Shown piece by piece: positions 42,333-44,070 of a stretch of DNA of 44,070 nucleotides. Positions within the stretch are counted from its first letter, which is position 1. The number at the start of each line of letters is the position of its first letter. The DNA is from Candidatus Limnocylindrales bacterium. GTDB lineage: Bacteria > Chloroflexota > Limnocylindria > Limnocylindrales > CSP1-4. The stretch covers positions 1-44,070 of the forward strand of contig JANWLH010000036.1 in the NCBI GenBank assembly GCA_025450915.1, given 5' to 3'. Both the position numbers and the translations under genes were made by a program. The notes below the pieces were generated by a model. It searched no databases, had not been told where the DNA came from, and saw nothing but the letters and a program-made list of their open reading frames with translations.

Positions 42333-43405
42333 GCCGAGACGATCTCCGGTGCCTCGACTGCCTGGGAACGAGCAGGATTGCTCGCCGGCTGCCCACTGCC
42401 CCGACCGGGCCGGCCGCGGGCGGTGACGATCAGCGCGACGCCGAGGACGATGACGCCTCCGGCCAGGGCCGTGCGCGGTTCGATCGTCTCGCCGAGCAGG
42501 AGACCGGCCAGGACGAAGGCGACGATCGGGTTGACGTAGGCATACGTCGCGACCTTCGAGAGCGGGGCGACCCGCAGCAGCCAGACATACGTCGTGAAGC
42601 CGACCAGGCTGCCCACGGTGGTCAGGTAGGCGAGTCCGAGAAGCGATCGGCCCGTCATGGCGGCCACGTCGAAGCTCGTGAGCTCGCCGGTGATCAACGC
42701 GGCCACCATCAGGAGCGCTCCGCCGCAGACCATCTGGAGGCCGGTCGCGGTCAGCGGCCGCCGGGGCAGGACCGCCTTGTGGCTCGAGTAGAGCGAACCG
42801 GATCCCCAGAAGATCGGCGAGACGAGGAGGACGACGAGGCCGAACGCATCGAACGCCGGCCCGCCGCCGCCGAGGGGATCCACGAGGATCGCGACGCCGA
42901 GCAGCCCGACAAGGATGCCCACCACGACGATGCGCGGCAGCCGTTCGCCGAAGAAGATCCGGCCGAGGACGGCGATCCACACCGGCAGGAGCGCGATCTG
43001 GAATGCCGCGACGCCTGCCGGGACCGTCCGCTCTCCGAGGGCCACGAGGCCCATGCCGCCGAGCAGGAGGGCGCCACCGACGATCGTGGAATCGCGCACC
43101 TGGCGTCTCGTCGGCCGGAACGACGGCTCGATCGCGACGATCGACTTCGTGCGCTGTTCGGCGCCCCGGATCCGGCGCACCGCGGCGTACTCCCAGAGCA
43201 GGAGGGCCAGGCCGGCCAGGAGGAATCGGACGCCGGCCATGAGGAATGGCGGGATCGACTCATCGGCCAGGCGGATGCCGATGTACGTCGAGCCCCAGAC
43301 GAAATAGATGGCGAGCAGCCCCAGCCAGATCGCGACAGGTCCCGCCGTTGCGCTGACCCGGCCATCGGCGCCGGTGACGGTACTTGGCTGAGTTGGCTGG
43401 TCCAA
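42329..43405 (-). CDS. EamA-family (drug/metabolite) transporter
   Basis: The 358-residue membrane protein has two EamA repeats, each about five helices: IWLGLLAIYFVWGSTYIGIR opens the first, and FGLVVLLVSPIFWGSGSLYS opens the second. PVWIAVLGRIFFGERLPRI and NPIVAFVLAGLLLGE are the matching signatures before the last helix of each half. Such proteins export metabolites or amino acids; the substrate is unknown. A TTG at 43405 is chosen because TATGCT lies exactly 6 nt before it and overlaps the in-frame ATG at 43420, which would otherwise look like the start. Confidence 0.87.
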   Translation of the reverse strand: MDQPTQPSTVTGADGRVSATAGPVAIWLGLLAIYFVWGSTYIGIRLADESIPPFLMAGVRFLLAGLALLLWEYAAVRRIRGAEQRTKSIVAIEPSFRPTRRQVRDSTIVGGALLLGGMGLVALGERTVPAGVAAFQIALLPVWIAVLGRIFFGERLPRIVVVGILVGLLGVAILVDPLGGGGPAFDAFGLVVLLVSPIFWGSGSLYSSHKAVLPRRPLTATGLQMVCGGALLMVAALITGELTSFDVAAMTGRSLLGLAYLTTVGSLVGFTTYVWLLRVAPLSKVATYAYVNPIVAFVLAGLLLGETIEPRTALAGGVIVLGVALIVTARGRPGRGSGQPASNPARSQAVEAPEIVSA

Positions 43406-43411
43406 GTGCGG

Positions 43412-43417
43412 AGCATA
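43412..43417 (-). promoter_or_regulatory. -10 element TATGCT, leaderless TTG start
   Basis: On the minus strand TATGCT lies exactly 6 nt before TTG 43405 and covers the second codon of the apparent ATG start at 43420. The ATG would be untranscribed if this is the promoter. Confidence 0.55.
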
Positions 43418-43476
43418 CATCGAACGCCAACGGCCGCGCGAGGGTCAAGATCGCGAGGACCAATGGCGCCCACAGG

Positions 43477-44070
43477 TCAGGCGGCGACGGCCACCGGCCG
43501 GCACTGGCTGCAGGCGTGATAGCCGGCCGCGATCCCGGCCGCCGCCGACTTGAAGAGCACGCGATGGCGATCGGTGATCCGCTTCGCGTTGTGGCACGTC
43601 GGCAGGCAGTAGATGTGGGTCGTGTCCGAGCCGACGTAGCGGACTCCCGCGCGGGCGAGGCCCTCCATGGCGTCGGGATCCAGCCCTTCCGAGGCCAGGA
43701 TGGCCCGCTTGTTGGCCGGTCCACCCAGCGAGTACTGGCCGAGCATCCCGTCGCTCCGGACGACCCGGTGGCAGGGCACGATCAGGGGCACCGGGTTGTG
43801 GCCCAGGGCGGTCCCGACCGCACGAACTGCCTTTGGCCGGCCGATCTCGGAGGCGATCCAGCCGTAGGGCCGGACCTCGCCGCGCGGGATCTCGAGGGCC
43901 TTCTGCCAGACGTCACGCTCGAAGTCGGTGTGACCCCGGAGATCGAGGTCGATCCGGACCTGCGTGTCGCCGTCGAGCCGGCGCGCGATCGCCGAGGCCA
44001 GGCCCCGCGGCAGCTCGCCGGCGTCATGTGCCGGGCGCCCGGTCCGCAGCCGATGGCGTGCCTCGAACGC
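43477..44070 (-). CDS. Alkyltransferase (MGMT/Ogt) with a C-terminal Ada-type zinc domain (5' truncated by window edge)
   Basis: 197 residues are visible. The DNA-binding/active-site domain of O6-alkylguanine transferases reads FERDVWQKALEIPRGEVRPY and then LIVPCHRVV, with the acceptor cysteine (C100 of the visible part). After ASEGLDPDAMEGLARAGVRY comes a complete Ada metal-binding motif: C155-x3-C159 in IYCLPTC and C187-x2-C190 in HACSQC. In E. coli Ada this zinc domain, which takes methyl groups from DNA phosphates, is N-terminal and followed by an AraC-type HTH before the transferase; here the order is reversed and no AraC HTH is seen in the visible part. The protein probably repairs O6-alkylguanine and perhaps senses phosphotriesters. 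The N-terminus lies beyond 44070. Confidence 0.88.
   Translation of the reverse strand, partial: AFEARHRLRTGRPAHDAGELPRGLASAIARRLDGDTQVRIDLDLRGHTDFERDVWQKALEIPRGEVRPYGWIASEIGRPKAVRAVGTALGHNPVPLIVPCHRVVRSDGMLGQYSLGGPANKRAILASEGLDPDAMEGLARAGVRYVGSDTTHIYCLPTCHNAKRITDRHRVLFKSAAAGIAAGYHACSQCRPVAVAA

Overview
The window is a gene-dense, very GC-rich bacterial chromosome segment. There are few T-rich terminators, and GTG or TTG starts are common. Gene content and protein style (split 2-oxoacid dehydrogenase, UGT-type glycosyltransferase, CxxC zinc-ribbon protein, many HTH plus PD-(D/E)XK genes) fit an uncultured high-GC Chloroflexota of the Limnocylindria/Ellin6529 kind. An actinobacterium-like host cannot be excluded, because no rRNA or phylogenetic marker is present. 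A recurring signature is a TANNNT hexamer exactly 6 nt before the start codon, so many genes appear to be transcribed without a leader.

Region 1 (1-6200): the end of a Pro/Thr-rich protein, then an XRE-HTH plus PD-(D/E)XK gene framed by two 176-bp direct repeats. Next come the coupled methionine genes metY-metX on the minus strand behind a structured leader with an intrinsic terminator, and an acryloyl-CoA reductase-like/monoacylglycerol lipase-like pair. Region 2 (6200-12100): UGT-type glycosyltransferase, aminobutyraldehyde-type aldehyde dehydrogenase, MutY-type glycosylase without a Nudix domain, stand-alone NAD(P)HX epimerase, a small membrane protein and a two-part zinc-ribbon protein.

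Region 3 (12100-20530): E3, E1-alpha, E1-beta and E2 of a 2-oxoacid dehydrogenase complex, followed by an SDR protein and lipoyl synthase. Together these make the complex and its cofactor. The set is broken between E1-beta and E2 by a second HTH plus PD-(D/E)XK gene on the opposite strand. Region 4 (20600-26040): adenosine deaminase-like protein, a SufR-like Fe-S regulator divergent from an acyl-CoA dehydrogenase, a lipoprotein, a shortened DUF1015 protein and an alpha/beta hydrolase lacking its nucleophile serine.

Region 5 (26080-29780): tRNA-Glu(CTC), a DUF1611/dipeptide-epimerase pair like the DgcN-DgcA D-glutamate route, a small conserved protein behind three DnaA-box-like repeats spaced 12 bp apart, and a 590-bp non-coding stretch rich in inverted repeats. 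Region 6 (29890-35145): solitary DNA methyltransferase, DUF937 protein, HerA-like ATPase, chromate-type transporter and tRNA-Arg(TCT). Region 7 (35145-37640) looks accessory: a secreted beta-helix protein, an excisionase-like HTH protein and a MITE-like 26-bp inverted repeat. Region 8 (37640-44070): class III aminotransferase, acyl-CoA dehydrogenase coupled to a GMC oxidoreductase, an EamA transporter, and an alkyltransferase with an Ada zinc domain at its C-terminus.

The best candidate for an undescribed system is the HTH plus PD-(D/E)XK paralog family. Two copies lie 15 kb apart with identical spacing of the predicted catalytic residues; one is framed by direct repeats and the other splits a conserved operon.
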